NCBI GenBank assembly: GCA_012026835.1
Contig: VEPN01000015.1
Location: forward strand, 1-64,000
DNA: 64,000 nucleotides
Reading direction: 5' to 3'
Source of the DNA: Candidatus Methanoperedens sp.
Lineage (GTDB): Archaea > Halobacteriota > Methanosarcinia > Methanosarcinales > Methanoperedenaceae
Shown: in pieces, positions 16,372 to 24,527 of the stretch
Position numbering within the stretch: position 1 is the stretch's first letter
Layout: each line of letters opens with the position of its first letter
Made by a program: the position numbers and the translations under genes
The notes under the pieces: generated by a model
Seen by the model: the letters and a program-made list of their open reading frames with translations, nothing else
The model's database searches: none
Told to the model about the DNA's origin: nothing

Positions 16372-16573
16372 TCTATTCGATGGCGACCAGCGCCATCCTT
16401 CTCTCCGCAGCTTACTCAGGACTTCTTTGAGGACTTCTCATTGAAGATTATCTGTACTCTTTCAGTTTCTCAAGTATTTTATATAAAATACTTCGAATGA
16501 TCTACACCGTGAAGCGTATAATAAACATGATATTGCTCCCCTTTTTTCCATAGAGTTGGATTTTGTAAATTTT
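16372..16573. other. Intergenic DNA between the repeats
   Basis: No gene. Contains the perfect palindrome at 16472-16493, listed separately. Confidence 0.4.
16472..16493. repeat. Perfect 22-bp AT-rich palindrome
   Basis: AAGTATTTTAT and its exact complement ATAAAATACTT are joined without a spacer. It may be an operator or a cruciform; no gene starts close by on either strand. Confidence 0.6.
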
Positions 16574-16600
16574 CACCGCAAAGTTCGCAAAGGCGCAAAG
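16574..16600 (+). repeat. Left bracket of the GxxExxY gene
   Basis: CACCGCAAAGTTCGCAAAGG then CGCAAAG. It is the inverted counterpart of the sequence at 17033-17060 and the same family as 11405-11469 and 16259-16328. Confidence 0.75.
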
Positions 16601-16653
16601 TTTTTAATAATGTATGCAATTCTGTCTTTCCAATTCGTATTCAGTTCTGAAGA

Positions 16654-17031
16654 TTACAGATTATTAACAAATCTGTTAATTCCATCTTTCATCAATTGGA
16701 CATTAAAGTTCATCAAAATGCCTAATTTTAATCCAGATAATTTTAAATAAGTCAGCAATTGAGCTTTGTGAATTGGCTGGACATCTGCCACTGATTTCAA
16801 TTCAATTATCACTTTTTTGTCAACTATTATATCAACTCGATACCCGCAGTCCAGTCGAATCCCTTTATAAACCACGGGCATGGGTGCTTGTCTTTGAAAA
16901 GAAATCTCTCTTAAAGACAATTCATGACAAAGGCATTCCTCATAAGAAGATTCTAATAATCCTGGCCCCAACGATCTATGTACTTCAATAGCGGCTCCTA
17001 CTATCAATTTTGATAGTTCATTTTCATCCAT
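16654..17031 (-). CDS. GxxExxY family protein
   Basis: A 125-residue protein with the defining motif G24-LLE-SS-Y30 and a PD-(D/E)xK-like core (RVDIIVDKKVIIELKSV, with D and ELK), so possibly a nuclease or nucleic-acid-binding fold. The biological role of the family is unknown. The gene ends in LMNFNVQLMKDGI, as is standard. The start codon stands one base from the right-hand repeat (17033-17060), and the stop lies about 50 bases from the left-hand one, so gene and repeats form one compact unit. No separate promoter or ribosome-binding site is visible outside the repeat. Confidence 0.88.
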   Translation of the reverse strand: MDENELSKLIVGAAIEVHRSLGPGLLESSYEECLCHELSLREISFQRQAPMPVVYKGIRLDCGYRVDIIVDKKVIIELKSVADVQPIHKAQLLTYLKLSGLKLGILMNFNVQLMKDGINRFVNNL

Positions 17032-17032
17032 T

Positions 17033-17060
17033 CTTTGCGTCCTTCGCGCCCTTTGCGGTG
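17033..17060 (-). repeat. Right bracket of the GxxExxY gene
   Basis: CTTTGCGTCCTTCGCGCCCT then TTGCGGTG. Read on the minus strand this is CACCGCAAAGGGCGCGAAGG, matching the left bracket at 16574-16600. Confidence 0.75.
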
Positions 17061-17132
17061 TGTATTCTTTATATACTTTTATATTTAAATCCCTTAAATC
17101 CTTAAATACCAGTATTCACATAATTCACTCCA

Positions 17133-17576
17133 ATGAAAAAATCCGAAATACTCACCTGTTTCCAGTGCGGCACATGCCATGCAAGCTGCCCTTCAGGCAA
17201 ATACACAAGCCTGAATGTCAGGAAGATAGTCAGGGATTCGATGAAAAAAGATGTTTCAGATTCACAGGAACTCTGGATGTGCACCACATGCTACAACTGC
17301 CAGGAAAGATGCCCGCGCGGTATAAAGGTCACGGACGCGGTACTTTTGCTCAGGAGCGAAGCTGTGAAAAAAGGAAAAATCCTCCCTGCCCACAGGAAGG
17401 TCTGCCGATTCCTCCTTGAAACCGGGCATGCTATCCCCATAGATGATAAACACGCTGCAATAAGGGAAAGGATCGGGCTTGCCGGGACCGAAACCGTGTG
17501 CAAATATCCCGCGGCGCTTGCAGAAGTAAAATCTCTCCTGAGATCCACCGGGTTCGATGAGCTGATAAAAGAATGA
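17133..17576 (+). CDS. hdrC: Heterodisulfide reductase subunit C-like iron-sulfur protein
   Basis: A 147-residue electron-transfer subunit. Two 4Fe-4S motifs: C9, C12, C15, C19P (CFQCGTCHASCP) and C50, C53, C56, C60P (CTTCYNCQERCP). The conserved helix after each is present. HdrC passes electrons to HdrB for reduction of CoM-S-S-CoB or a related disulfide. It overlaps hdrB by four bases (ATGA). Neither hdrA nor hdrDE is nearby; HdrBC pairs without HdrA are scattered in methanogens and ANME archaea and may use another electron donor. Confidence 0.88.
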   Translation: MKKSEILTCFQCGTCHASCPSGKYTSLNVRKIVRDSMKKDVSDSQELWMCTTCYNCQERCPRGIKVTDAVLLLRSEAVKKGKILPAHRKVCRFLLETGHAIPIDDKHAAIRERIGLAGTETVCKYPAALAEVKSLLRSTGFDELIKE

Positions 17577-18484
17577 AAGAGCTGTCCCTTTTTCTTGGAT
17601 GCCTTATCCCTAACCGCTACCCAGGAATAGAAAAGGCTACAAAACTCGTTCTTGACAGGCTGGGTATCAGATGGAGCGAACTGAAAGAAGCTTCATGCTG
17701 CCCTGCGCCCGGGGTATTCCGGTCATTTGACAGGATAACATGGCTCACGCTTGCCTCAAGGAACCTTGTCCTTGCAGAAAAGAAGGACAACGATATACTG
17801 ACGCTGTGCAACGGATGTTTCAGTTCACTTTCGGATGCGAATAGCATCCTCAGAAGCGACATCTCACTGAGGAACGAAGTGAACATGCACTTAAAGAAAA
17901 TTAACAAGGAATTTCTCGGAACGATCGAGGTGAGGCACATTATTGAGTTCTTCTACAGGGACTTAGGGACTGATAAACTTAAAAAAGAGATAGAGAAACC
18001 TCTTGAGCTTCGGACTGCAGTCCATTATGGATGCCATATGCTAAAACCTACAAGAGAGAGGAAACTGGGCGGAGCCGAATGCCCTGTATTTTTTGACGAG
18101 CTTGTTGAGGCCACAGGCTCTTTGAGTGTGCCTTACGAAGGTAAAACAAGCTGCTGCGGCGCGGGCGGAGGCGTGCGCTCAGCAATGCTTGAAACATCCC
18201 TCAAAATGACAGAATACAAACTTGAAAGGATGAAAAAAGCGGGGGTCGAGTGCATAGTGGATGCATGCCCCTTCTGTCACCTCCAGTATGACGGTGGGCA
18301 GGTTGAACTTGCAAAAGCAGGAAAGCTCTATAACCTGCCTGTTGTCCATTACAGCCAGCTTCTCGGCCTTGCCCTTGGATACACTCCTGAAGAGGTGGGA
18401 CTGTTTCTAAACGAAATAAGGAATCCGGAATTTGAGGCAAAAATGGAAGCCATCTGGAGAAAAAATTTGAAATCATCAGGGTAG
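17573..18484 (+). CDS. hdrB: Heterodisulfide reductase subunit B-like catalytic protein
   Basis: A 303-residue protein with two complete cysteine-rich CCG domains: C10, C42-C43, C79, C82 and C154, C194-C195, C232, C235. In HdrB these bind the pair of non-cubane 4Fe-4S clusters that cleave the disulfide. The lengths between the Cys groups fit the family. It is translated together with hdrC through the ATGA overlap. Substrate assignment to CoM-S-S-CoB is from the family; other thiol-disulfide or quinone-like partners are possible in stand-alone HdrBC. Confidence 0.9.
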   Translation: MKELSLFLGCLIPNRYPGIEKATKLVLDRLGIRWSELKEASCCPAPGVFRSFDRITWLTLASRNLVLAEKKDNDILTLCNGCFSSLSDANSILRSDISLRNEVNMHLKKINKEFLGTIEVRHIIEFFYRDLGTDKLKKEIEKPLELRTAVHYGCHMLKPTRERKLGGAECPVFFDELVEATGSLSVPYEGKTSCCGAGGGVRSAMLETSLKMTEYKLERMKKAGVECIVDACPFCHLQYDGGQVELAKAGKLYNLPVVHYSQLLGLALGYTPEEVGLFLNEIRNPEFEAKMEAIWRKNLKSSG

Positions 18485-18620
18485 GAATGTAGTGGGCAGG
18501 AGGGGATATGGTGGTGTATGGTGGTTTAGAAAAAGATAGTTTTCTGCCCACTACAGTTCGTGCCTATGCGAACAACATATTTAAAGCTTACGAATGGTGG
18601 ATTTTCATCCTTACTGAATA

Positions 18621-18878
18621 GGAAGTTCATAGGTAACAATGAAAAAGACACAACCGGGCGGAACACGGATGACACGGATTGGACGGATTTTCACGGATCC
18701 GTGTGCATCCGTGTCATCCGTGTCATCCGTGCCATCCGTACAATCCGTGTTCTGCGCCGCATTGCTGTATTTTTCTTATACCAGGGCGCAAAGGTATTGC
18801 TGTTACGCTTTGCGTTTTTTGCCCGTGCGGTGGCTATGTTTATTCTTTTTCCCTAATAAATAGCCGGGCATTAAAATT
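18621..18878 (+). repeat. Dispersed ACACGGAT-type repeat, copy 2, with tail
   Basis: Starts GGAAGTTCATAGGTAACAAT as does copy 1 (973-1095), then ACACAACCGGGCGGAACACG. It continues into a run of CGGAT units and several tandem ATCCGTGTC units (18706-18752). It is followed by a decayed TTTGCG segment and the tail GGTGGCTATGTTTATTC, AATAGCCGGGCATTAA. So this copy shows both the ACACGGAT core and the tail seen alone at 907-959 and with the TTTGCG hairpin at 16259-16371. Confidence 0.75.
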
Positions 18879-18906
18879 AAGTACTTTCCACTCAATAAAA
18901 CCACTT

Positions 18907-19890
18907 ATGTTCCAGACATTTCCTGTCACACGCATGCGAAGACTGCGCTCATCAAGACTCCGTACTCTTGTACGCGAGACACGGCTTGATGTTAAAGACC
19001 TGATATGCCCTGTCTTTGTCGATGAGACGATAAAGGAACCTGTAGCGATTAACTCAATGCCAGGTTATTCCCGCATCCCTCTTGATATGATTGCGGATGA
19101 GGCTGCATGCATATCCGACCTTGGAATCCCGGCGCTGTTATTGTTCGGGATACCGGCCGAAAAGGACGAAACTGGCTCCCATGCATACGGAGACGATGAT
19201 GTTGTCCAGAAAGCTGTACGGGCCATAAAAAAGGATGCCAGTGATATCATAATCATAACCGACTTATGCCTCTGTGAGTACACTTCCCACGGCCACTGCG
19301 GCGTAGTAAGCCGGAAGCAGGAAATACTTAATGATCCTACCCTTGAAATCCTCGGAAAGACCGCGGTAAGCCATGCCAGGGCTGGCGCTGATATTGTTGC
19401 GCCTTCAGGTATGATGGACGGCATGGTCAAATCGATACGCAGGGCGCTTGATGAGAATGATTTTGCTGACACTCCCATAATGTCTTATGCTGCAAAATAC
19501 TCCTCTGCGTTCTACGGGCCTTTCAGGGAAGCAGCAGGCTCAGGTTATTCCTTCGGCGATCGCTCGACATACCAGATGGACCCCGCAAACTCAGATGAAG
19601 CCCTGCGGGAAGTGGCTCTGGATATCGAAGAAGGGGCAGATATCATCATGGTCAAACCCGGCCTGCCTTATCTTGATATCATCTACCGCGTGAAAAAGAA
19701 ATTCAAGATGCCAACGGCAGCTTATCATGTTAGCGGCGAATACTCCATGATAAAAGCCGCTGCCGAAAAAGGCTGGCTTGATGAAAGGAAAGTCGTAAGT
19801 GAATCGTTGCTCTCATTAAAACGCGCAGGGGCTGATATGATACTTACATACTTTGCAAAGGACATCGCCCGCGAATTGAAATCCGGATAA
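18907..19890 (+). CDS. hemB: Porphobilinogen synthase (delta-aminolevulinate dehydratase)
   Basis: Condenses two 5-aminolevulinates to porphobilinogen, the first common step to siroheme, heme, cobalamin and F430. The start is ATG 18907 ([16 protein letters not shown]), giving 327 residues, the family length; the open frame runs further upstream but only through repeat DNA. The Zn-type metal loop is [14 protein letters not shown]. The two active-site lysines lie in [16 protein letters not shown] and [12 protein letters not shown]. No ribosome-binding site is obvious, so the transcript may be nearly leaderless. Overlaps the next gene by one base (TAATG). Confidence 0.97.
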   Translation: MFQTFPVTRMRRLRSSRLRTLVRETRLDVKDLICPVFVDETIKEPVAINSMPGYSRIPLDMIADEAACISDLGIPALLLFGIPAEKDETGSHAYGDDDVVQKAVRAIKKDASDIIIITDLCLCEYTSHGHCGVVSRKQEILNDPTLEILGKTAVSHARAGADIVAPSGMMDGMVKSIRRALDENDFADTPIMSYAAKYSSAFYGPFREAAGSGYSFGDRSTYQMDPANSDEALREVALDIEEGADIIMVKPGLPYLDIIYRVKKKFKMPTAAYHVSGEYSMIKAAAEKGWLDERKVVSESLLSLKRAGADMILTYFAKDIARELKSG

Positions 19891-20330
19891 TGCCAGGCTA
19901 TAACACACACAGGTTCTTCAATTATGTGGTCTTTATCGCCGTAGCCATCTTGCTCTACTTATGGAACCTTCCTGCCATAGATATTAACCTGAAGAATATA
20001 CTTGCGCTAACTGTCGGTTTTTATATAGGTACGGATTTCATAACACCGGACCTTGATATCGAAAGCACGGCGATAAAGAGGTGGGGAAAATTAAAAATCC
20101 TGTGGCTTCCGTATAAATGGCTTTTCAAGCACGGCCAGAGTTCCCATAATATTGTATATGGGGCAATTGTAAGGGTATTGTATATCAGTCTCATATTGCT
20201 GGGCGTTTATTATCTCCTGTTCAAATCCCTTCCTTCAGGAGCGATAACGCCTTCTATGTATGTTCTGATTTTCCTTATCGGGATAACGATAGCCAATGCT
20301 TTGCATGTTTTACTGGATATGCTGTTCTGA
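19890..20330 (+). CDS. DUF2227-like metal-binding membrane protein
   Basis: A 146-residue membrane protein coupled to hemB by a TAATG junction. It starts with GYNTHRFFNY, has about four hydrophobic helices, and carries the conserved GTDFITPDLDI and HGQSSHNIVYGA segments whose His and Asp residues suggest a metal site, like YdjM/DUF2227 proteins. A hydrolase-like role in the membrane is possible; function is unknown. Confidence 0.7.
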   Translation: MPGYNTHRFFNYVVFIAVAILLYLWNLPAIDINLKNILALTVGFYIGTDFITPDLDIESTAIKRWGKLKILWLPYKWLFKHGQSSHNIVYGAIVRVLYISLILLGVYYLLFKSLPSGAITPSMYVLIFLIGITIANALHVLLDMLF

Positions 20331-20469
20331 GGTGACTGGAATCTGAGAGGAAATCATATCCTGTTAATCCTGGTTTTTACTTGCCAGAATATGTGGTAAC
20401 TCCCCGGCAGGCAGAAAATACCCCGGACCCGGCATCATGGAGGTTTGGAGATATCCTATATAAAAAAAG

Positions 20470-21075
20470 CTACATCGAATAAATCGTCTTTATCGTCCTT
20501 AAAACATGCCTGTCGGCAATGAACCTTGTAAGAGGCGGCAATAGCCGGATGGGTATAACTGAGGCTCTGGCTTTCAGTTTCCACTCCAGTTCCGACCTGG
20601 TGAAATCCGCAGTCCACCTGATACGGTTCCCGATTCGTAAAGAGCCCATTATAGCATGGAGGAATCCTGTAAAAATACCCGTATATGCCGGGTCACCCAG
20701 GCCAAAAAGTACATCCATATCAAAATACTTTAATTTGAAGGTGTAAACAACATCTTTTAGAAGCCGCAGCACCGGTCCTGACAGATTGAATATGTTCTTG
20801 ATACGCAATTTTTTCTGTGGTTTTTTCTGACCCCCGGTATTTCGGAGCTTATTTTTCTGTGATATCCGGAAAATACGCTTTCCTGAAATGAGAATCTCTA
20901 TCCGCTTCTCTTCCATTAAATACCTGATGCGCAGAATTGCCCAGCTTATGCCGAAAATACCTTCGAGTTTCCCGCATGATCTTGCTGAGTTAATGTAAAT
21001 CGTTACAGGAAGCAGTAGTAGCAATAACATTACAAATGCCAGTATTACAGGAATTGCAACTATTACAGCGATCAT
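20470..21075 (-). CDS. DUF2953 membrane protein (YtfI-like)
   Basis: A 201-residue protein with a single N-terminal membrane helix (VILAFVMLLLLLLPVTIYIN), a basic linker (KKPQKKLRIKNIF) and the C-terminal DUF2953 core containing LFGLGDPAYTGIFTGFLHA. It overlaps the upstream GerW gene by four bases. In Firmicutes the equivalent pair is ytfI-ytfJ, associated with spores; here it occurs in a non-sporulating archaeon, so the shared role must be more general, perhaps at the membrane. Confidence 0.8.
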   Translation of the reverse strand: MIAVIVAIPVILAFVMLLLLLLPVTIYINSARSCGKLEGIFGISWAILRIRYLMEEKRIEILISGKRIFRISQKNKLRNTGGQKKPQKKLRIKNIFNLSGPVLRLLKDVVYTFKLKYFDMDVLFGLGDPAYTGIFTGFLHAIMGSLRIGNRIRWTADFTRSELEWKLKARASVIPIRLLPPLTRFIADRHVLRTIKTIYSM

Positions 21076-21482
21076 CGACCGGGAGTACCTTGAGGTCCCT
21101 GAGGTTTTCCTGTTTCTGAAAACTCTTCTTTCTTACTCTCTTCTTTCGTTGATCTGTATTTTTCCATGATCTCCGGAATTACCTCGGTTAACTGCGAAAT
21201 TACACCTTTCCCCTTGATCGTGAGTAACTGTACATCTTCCTTTGATACTACAAGAAAAGCTATCGGACGGACTGAGGCACCTGCTCCCCCGCCAACTCCG
21301 GTTCCTTCGTTCCCGTCTCTGTTCCTGCCTTCACCACCACCGCTTCCAAAGCCAACAGTTATCTCTGTGACCGGAATGATCGTTCTGCCTTCAATGGTTA
21401 TATGTTCCCCGATTATGGTCTTTGTGGAAATCATGCTGGCGATTTCCTCACTAACAATTTTTAGCATCTCTTCAACTTTCAT
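21072..21482 (-). CDS. GerW/YtfJ family protein
   Basis: A 136-residue protein. Conserved core VIGE-like segment TIIGEHITIEGRTIIPVTEI, then the Gly-rich FGSGGGEGRNRDGN and TGVGGGAGASVRPIAFLVV typical of GerW, ending in a charged tail (RSTKEESKKEEF). The Bacillus member localises to the spore inner membrane and is needed for lysozyme-induced germination. The archaeal role is unknown. Coupled by ATGA to the DUF2953 gene, a conserved neighbourhood. Confidence 0.85.
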   Translation of the reverse strand: MKVEEMLKIVSEEIASMISTKTIIGEHITIEGRTIIPVTEITVGFGSGGGEGRNRDGNEGTGVGGGAGASVRPIAFLVVSKEDVQLLTIKGKGVISQLTEVIPEIMEKYRSTKEESKKEEFSETGKPQGPQGTPGR

Positions 21483-21620
21483 CTAATCCACTCTCCTTGA
21501 TTTTTTATTATAGCTGATTCTACTTAAATTTAACTTCTAATTGCAAAATAGCTCAATAGCAATACTTATAGCAATACTTATTTATCTCTTAAGTTTTAAT
21601 TGTATCACTGGGGTTATTTT

Positions 21621-21833
21621 ATGAATTGTGAAATATGCGGAAAATCCACAGACAATTATATATGTGACAGATGCAACAGGATAATGAAAAAAGTAATAGG
21701 GGAAGTCGGCTCCGATGTCTGGGAGAAGATGGATGATTGCAAATATATATATCCCATGATACGCAGGGTTGCCGAAGGAGATCTCAGGACGCAGGACGTT
21801 GTGAATTCTATCCTGAAAGGAGAGATTGATTAG
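21621..21833 (+). CDS. Small zinc-ribbon protein
   Basis: A 70-residue protein. Two CxxC pairs at the N-terminus (MNCEICGKSTDNYICDRCNR) form a likely zinc ribbon, followed by an acidic helical region (GSDVWEKMDDCKYIYP). The ATG at 21621 is preferred to a TTG at 21600 because it begins the Cys motif and follows a GGGG element. Convergent with hypA, five bases apart. Function unknown, probably nucleic-acid or protein binding. Confidence 0.7.
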   Translation: MNCEICGKSTDNYICDRCNRIMKKVIGEVGSDVWEKMDDCKYIYPMIRRVAEGDLRTQDVVNSILKGEID

Positions 21834-21837
21834 CCTT

Positions 21838-22203
21838 TCATGAGATTTTTATTTTTTTGACACAGCATTCCCTGCCTGCGATAATCTCCACGTACTCGTC
21901 CCCGCATTCAGGACACTTTATTACAGGAAGGAAAAAGTGCAGTTTTTCAAAGAATCCGATGGGGCCCGTATATGAACATTTTTTACAATTTATCGAAGGT
22001 TTGATGACAGTAATATCGTATCTTGCACCATCGGCCACAGTTCCTTTGGTTATGGTTTCAAAAATAAACTTAAGCTGGCCCGGGTTGAGAGCCGTAAGCT
22101 CCCCTATCTCAAGGAAGACTTCATTTACTTTCTTTGCCCCATTTTTATTTGCGGCATCAAGCACTGAATCTATTATGGCCCCGGCGATCGATATTTCATG
22201 CAT
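21838..22203 (-). CDS. hypA: Nickel metallochaperone HypA
   Basis: A 121-residue protein. The N-terminal MHE binds nickel, and the zinc site is C73, C76, C97, C100. Full family length. HypA delivers nickel to [NiFe]-hydrogenase maturation with HypB; in this kind of archaeon it could also serve other nickel enzymes. Ten bases downstream of the Cys-rich gene 22214-23224, so cotranscribed with it. No hypB or hydrogenase in the window. Confidence 0.93.
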   Translation of the reverse strand: MHEISIAGAIIDSVLDAANKNGAKKVNEVFLEIGELTALNPGQLKFIFETITKGTVADGARYDITVIKPSINCKKCSYTGPIGFFEKLHFFLPVIKCPECGDEYVEIIAGRECCVKKIKIS

Positions 22204-22213
22204 TCTACATCCT

Positions 22214-23224
22214 TTATTCCCTTACAACTTCTATTTCGGACCTTAACTGGATGCATTGAGCAGCGGCATAAAGCAATGATGAGAAAGCGCACACAGTTCC
22301 GATACCTTTCCCTACAAGCTCTCCATCCTTCTTCACCATAGCTGTGATATGGTTATTCATTTTGACATCCGTGGTCATCTCTTTCTTTTCAAGGGCAGTA
22401 AGGAGATTGTTTGCTTCCTCACCCGTATTCTTCCCTTTCCTGCAAAGTTTCATAGGACATACCCTGCAATATTCCTTAAATAAAGCCCCCCATTTTGGCC
22501 CCGCGATACCTGCATGGACTTCTGCCACGACCCCTGCATATGCTATGCAGCATCTTGTCGCTCTTCCGATCATTTTTCCTTTTTCTGTGATCTCACAGCA
22601 TACTCTTTCGTTTTTGAAGAAGAACCAGTTCTCCATCCCGCGCTCATATTTATCTTTTCCTGTATTTCTCTTGTCCTTCAGCTCCTCTTTTATCCTCAAA
22701 GCCAGTTCAGGAGCCCGCGGGATAGTTGCTGCCGTGCCGCAGGTCGGGCAGTAGGATATCGGGCCGACTGCCATCTCATTATCTTCCTTGTCTATGAAAA
22801 CCACTTCCACACCCCATGAGTTTCTCCTGATGGCGACCCTGCCCCCGTTCTTCCATATTTCATTATAAGCCGCAGCTACGGGTGTGACCACCCTGCCGTA
22901 GCCATATATATCTGCAACTTTTTCCATGTCTATGATGCACTGGAGAGATTTTAGCAGTCCGGATTCTATCTCAGGCGGGAAAAAACCTCCTTCCACCATT
23001 GCAAAAAGGATCGCAGGAGGCCATGTAATACCTTCTCCTTCCCCTACTGTATTTCCTTTATCATCAAGTATCCTTGAACCCACGCCATCCGGCTTTTCCC
23101 ATGTGACAGCTTTCCCTCCAAGCAGGGAAATCTCTCTTAAGACCTTGTGGGTCGTGCCGCAATTCCCATCCTCTATCCGCAGTTTGCCTTCCAGGTTCTT
23201 CCTCACTCGTTCCGTGAAATTCAT
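22214..23224 (-). CDS. Conserved-looking Cys-rich protein of unknown function
   Basis: A 336-residue soluble protein I do not recognise. Cysteines cluster in motifs: CPTCG near 170, VCCEI and RCCIAYAG near 215-235, and YCRVCPMKLCRKGK near 275. Each is suited to a metal or Fe-S cluster. Other segments include GITWPPAILFAMVEGGFFPP and a C-terminal GKGIGTVCAFSSLLYAAAQC. Cotranscribed with hypA, so a role in nickel or metal-cofactor handling is a reasonable guess, with no direct support. Confidence 0.7.
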   Translation of the reverse strand: MNFTERVRKNLEGKLRIEDGNCGTTHKVLREISLLGGKAVTWEKPDGVGSRILDDKGNTVGEGEGITWPPAILFAMVEGGFFPPEIESGLLKSLQCIIDMEKVADIYGYGRVVTPVAAAYNEIWKNGGRVAIRRNSWGVEVVFIDKEDNEMAVGPISYCPTCGTAATIPRAPELALRIKEELKDKRNTGKDKYERGMENWFFFKNERVCCEITEKGKMIGRATRCCIAYAGVVAEVHAGIAGPKWGALFKEYCRVCPMKLCRKGKNTGEEANNLLTALEKKEMTTDVKMNNHITAMVKKDGELVGKGIGTVCAFSSLLYAAAQCIQLRSEIEVVRE

Positions 23225-23321
23225 AGCGACTCCTGTTCGTAATATTACGAACTTATGTTACTTAAAGATTACCAGAGTTTTTAACTAACAACCATGAACA
23301 TTTTTTTCAAGGTATTTATCA

Positions 23322-23834
23322 TTACGGGTTCACTGTAATTTTCTGGCGTTCAATGCGCGGATATTCCCTGATGTAAAAAGAATATGTCCCCGTCCTGTTA
23401 AAAGTGTATTCAAAACGCTCACCCTGATACCGCATAAGCCCGGTCCGGTCCGTCCATAGCCCTTCATCGCTGGTAATAGTCAGTGGGAAATCATAACTGT
23501 CGTCATTCATCCATCTTACCGTGTCCCCTAATTTAATACTAAAATTCAGGATATTGAAATCCGGAGGCAGCCTGACAGAAGAATTCCCTCTTATTGCCCT
23601 CACCCTGTAAAAACCCAGGTCGCTGTCTATCCATACCCTGTACTTGACCGGAAGGCTGATCCCAGGAGACGGCGATGGTACCGGCGTCGGTATTAACGTC
23701 GCAGGAACAGTAGTTGGAACAATTGTTTCTGCTGGCTTCACAGTTGGGATTGGAGTGCCTGAAGGAGCTTCTACACATCCTAAGAAAGCCGGTGATACGA
23801 TACTAAGGACTATGAGGACTATTTTGATGTTCAT
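23322..23834 (-). CDS. Lipoprotein with a cupredoxin-like domain
   Basis: A 170-residue protein with a signal peptide and lipobox (VSPAFLGC, Cys20), then a Pro/Thr-rich linker of about 35 residues (PTVKPAETIVPTTVPATLIP) and a beta-sandwich resembling plastocyanin-like domains: IKLGDTVRWMNDDSYDFPLT, YTFNRTGTYSFYI. The copper ligands (His, Cys, His, Met) of true cupredoxins are absent, so it is probably not an electron carrier. Outer face of the cell membrane. Confidence 0.75.
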   Translation of the reverse strand: MNIKIVLIVLSIVSPAFLGCVEAPSGTPIPTVKPAETIVPTTVPATLIPTPVPSPSPGISLPVKYRVWIDSDLGFYRVRAIRGNSSVRLPPDFNILNFSIKLGDTVRWMNDDSYDFPLTITSDEGLWTDRTGLMRYQGERFEYTFNRTGTYSFYIREYPRIERQKITVNP

Positions 23835-23995
23835 ACCCGCACTAATTTAATATTGTACCCATTCGTAAATAACATTATCGATTTTATCATCTCAGCCATC
23901 TTGAGTTATTTCGATACCCGTATAACCTTATCAATCTCAAATTGAGAAAAAACACAGAATCAATTAAATACAAAACAAACTATCAAATCAAAAAC

Positions 23996-24523
23996 ATGAC
24001 AATCCAGATAGATGACCAGGGATGGGGTATGCCCGTGGGTGGAGTGGGTATCATCGTGCTTCGAAAAGAAACAGGGGAAGTCCATTATGATATAGTCCCT
24101 ATAAAAAATTTTAATTTAGAGAATTTTAAGAAGAAAAAATATCTCGATAGTGCAAAGGAGATTGTAGAGAAAGGGCTCAACATATTGAAAGTCGGGAAGA
24201 ATGAAGAGATAGAGATATGCTCAGGCAGCATTCATGATAAATCCACTCAGTGGCTGAAAGACGAGGGGTACAAATTCACGGTCATGAAAATCGACGGGCA
24301 GGCCCAGCAAATAGGGGAGAGGCTTTTTACAGAATACCTTCAGAGGCTTGGCGTCCCCCGGCCGCCCCCTATCGTGGAAGAAACCGTGGAAGAATATAAA
24401 GCGCAGTTCTTCTACCTGATGGATTGGGTAAGGGAAGACCTGGCGGGCAGGACGCAATTTTGCAAGACAGGATGGAAGTTTTTCATTAAATTTTTCAGGA
24501 AAAAGAAAATCAAGGTCAGTTGA
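23996..24523 (+). CDS. Archaeal hypothetical protein, possible RNase H-like fold
   Basis: A 175-residue protein from ATG 23996 (MTIQIDDQGWGMPVGGVGII). The opening strand with an Asp pair (QIDDQGWG), the Gly turn, and the later EIEICSGSIHDKSTQWL with KIDGQAQQIGERLF suggest an RNase H-like or related alpha/beta fold. The C-terminus is basic. Four bases upstream of the DUF84 NTPase gene, so probably cotranscribed with it. The function is not known to me. Confidence 0.6.
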   Translation: MTIQIDDQGWGMPVGGVGIIVLRKETGEVHYDIVPIKNFNLENFKKKKYLDSAKEIVEKGLNILKVGKNEEIEICSGSIHDKSTQWLKDEGYKFTVMKIDGQAQQIGERLFTEYLQRLGVPRPPPIVEETVEEYKAQFFYLMDWVREDLAGRTQFCKTGWKFFIKFFRKKKIKVS

Positions 24524-24527
24524 TTAT

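Noticed and set aside
11405-17060. TTTGCG repeats as a CRISPR array
   Set aside because: The units are inverted, irregularly spaced and differ from each other; there are no regular spacers and no cas genes.
18621-18878. Repeat-derived open frame upstream of hemB (from 18679) as an N-terminal extension of HemB
   Set aside because: The extra 76 codons translate the ACACGGAT/ATCCGTG repeats; HemB has its normal length from ATG 18907.
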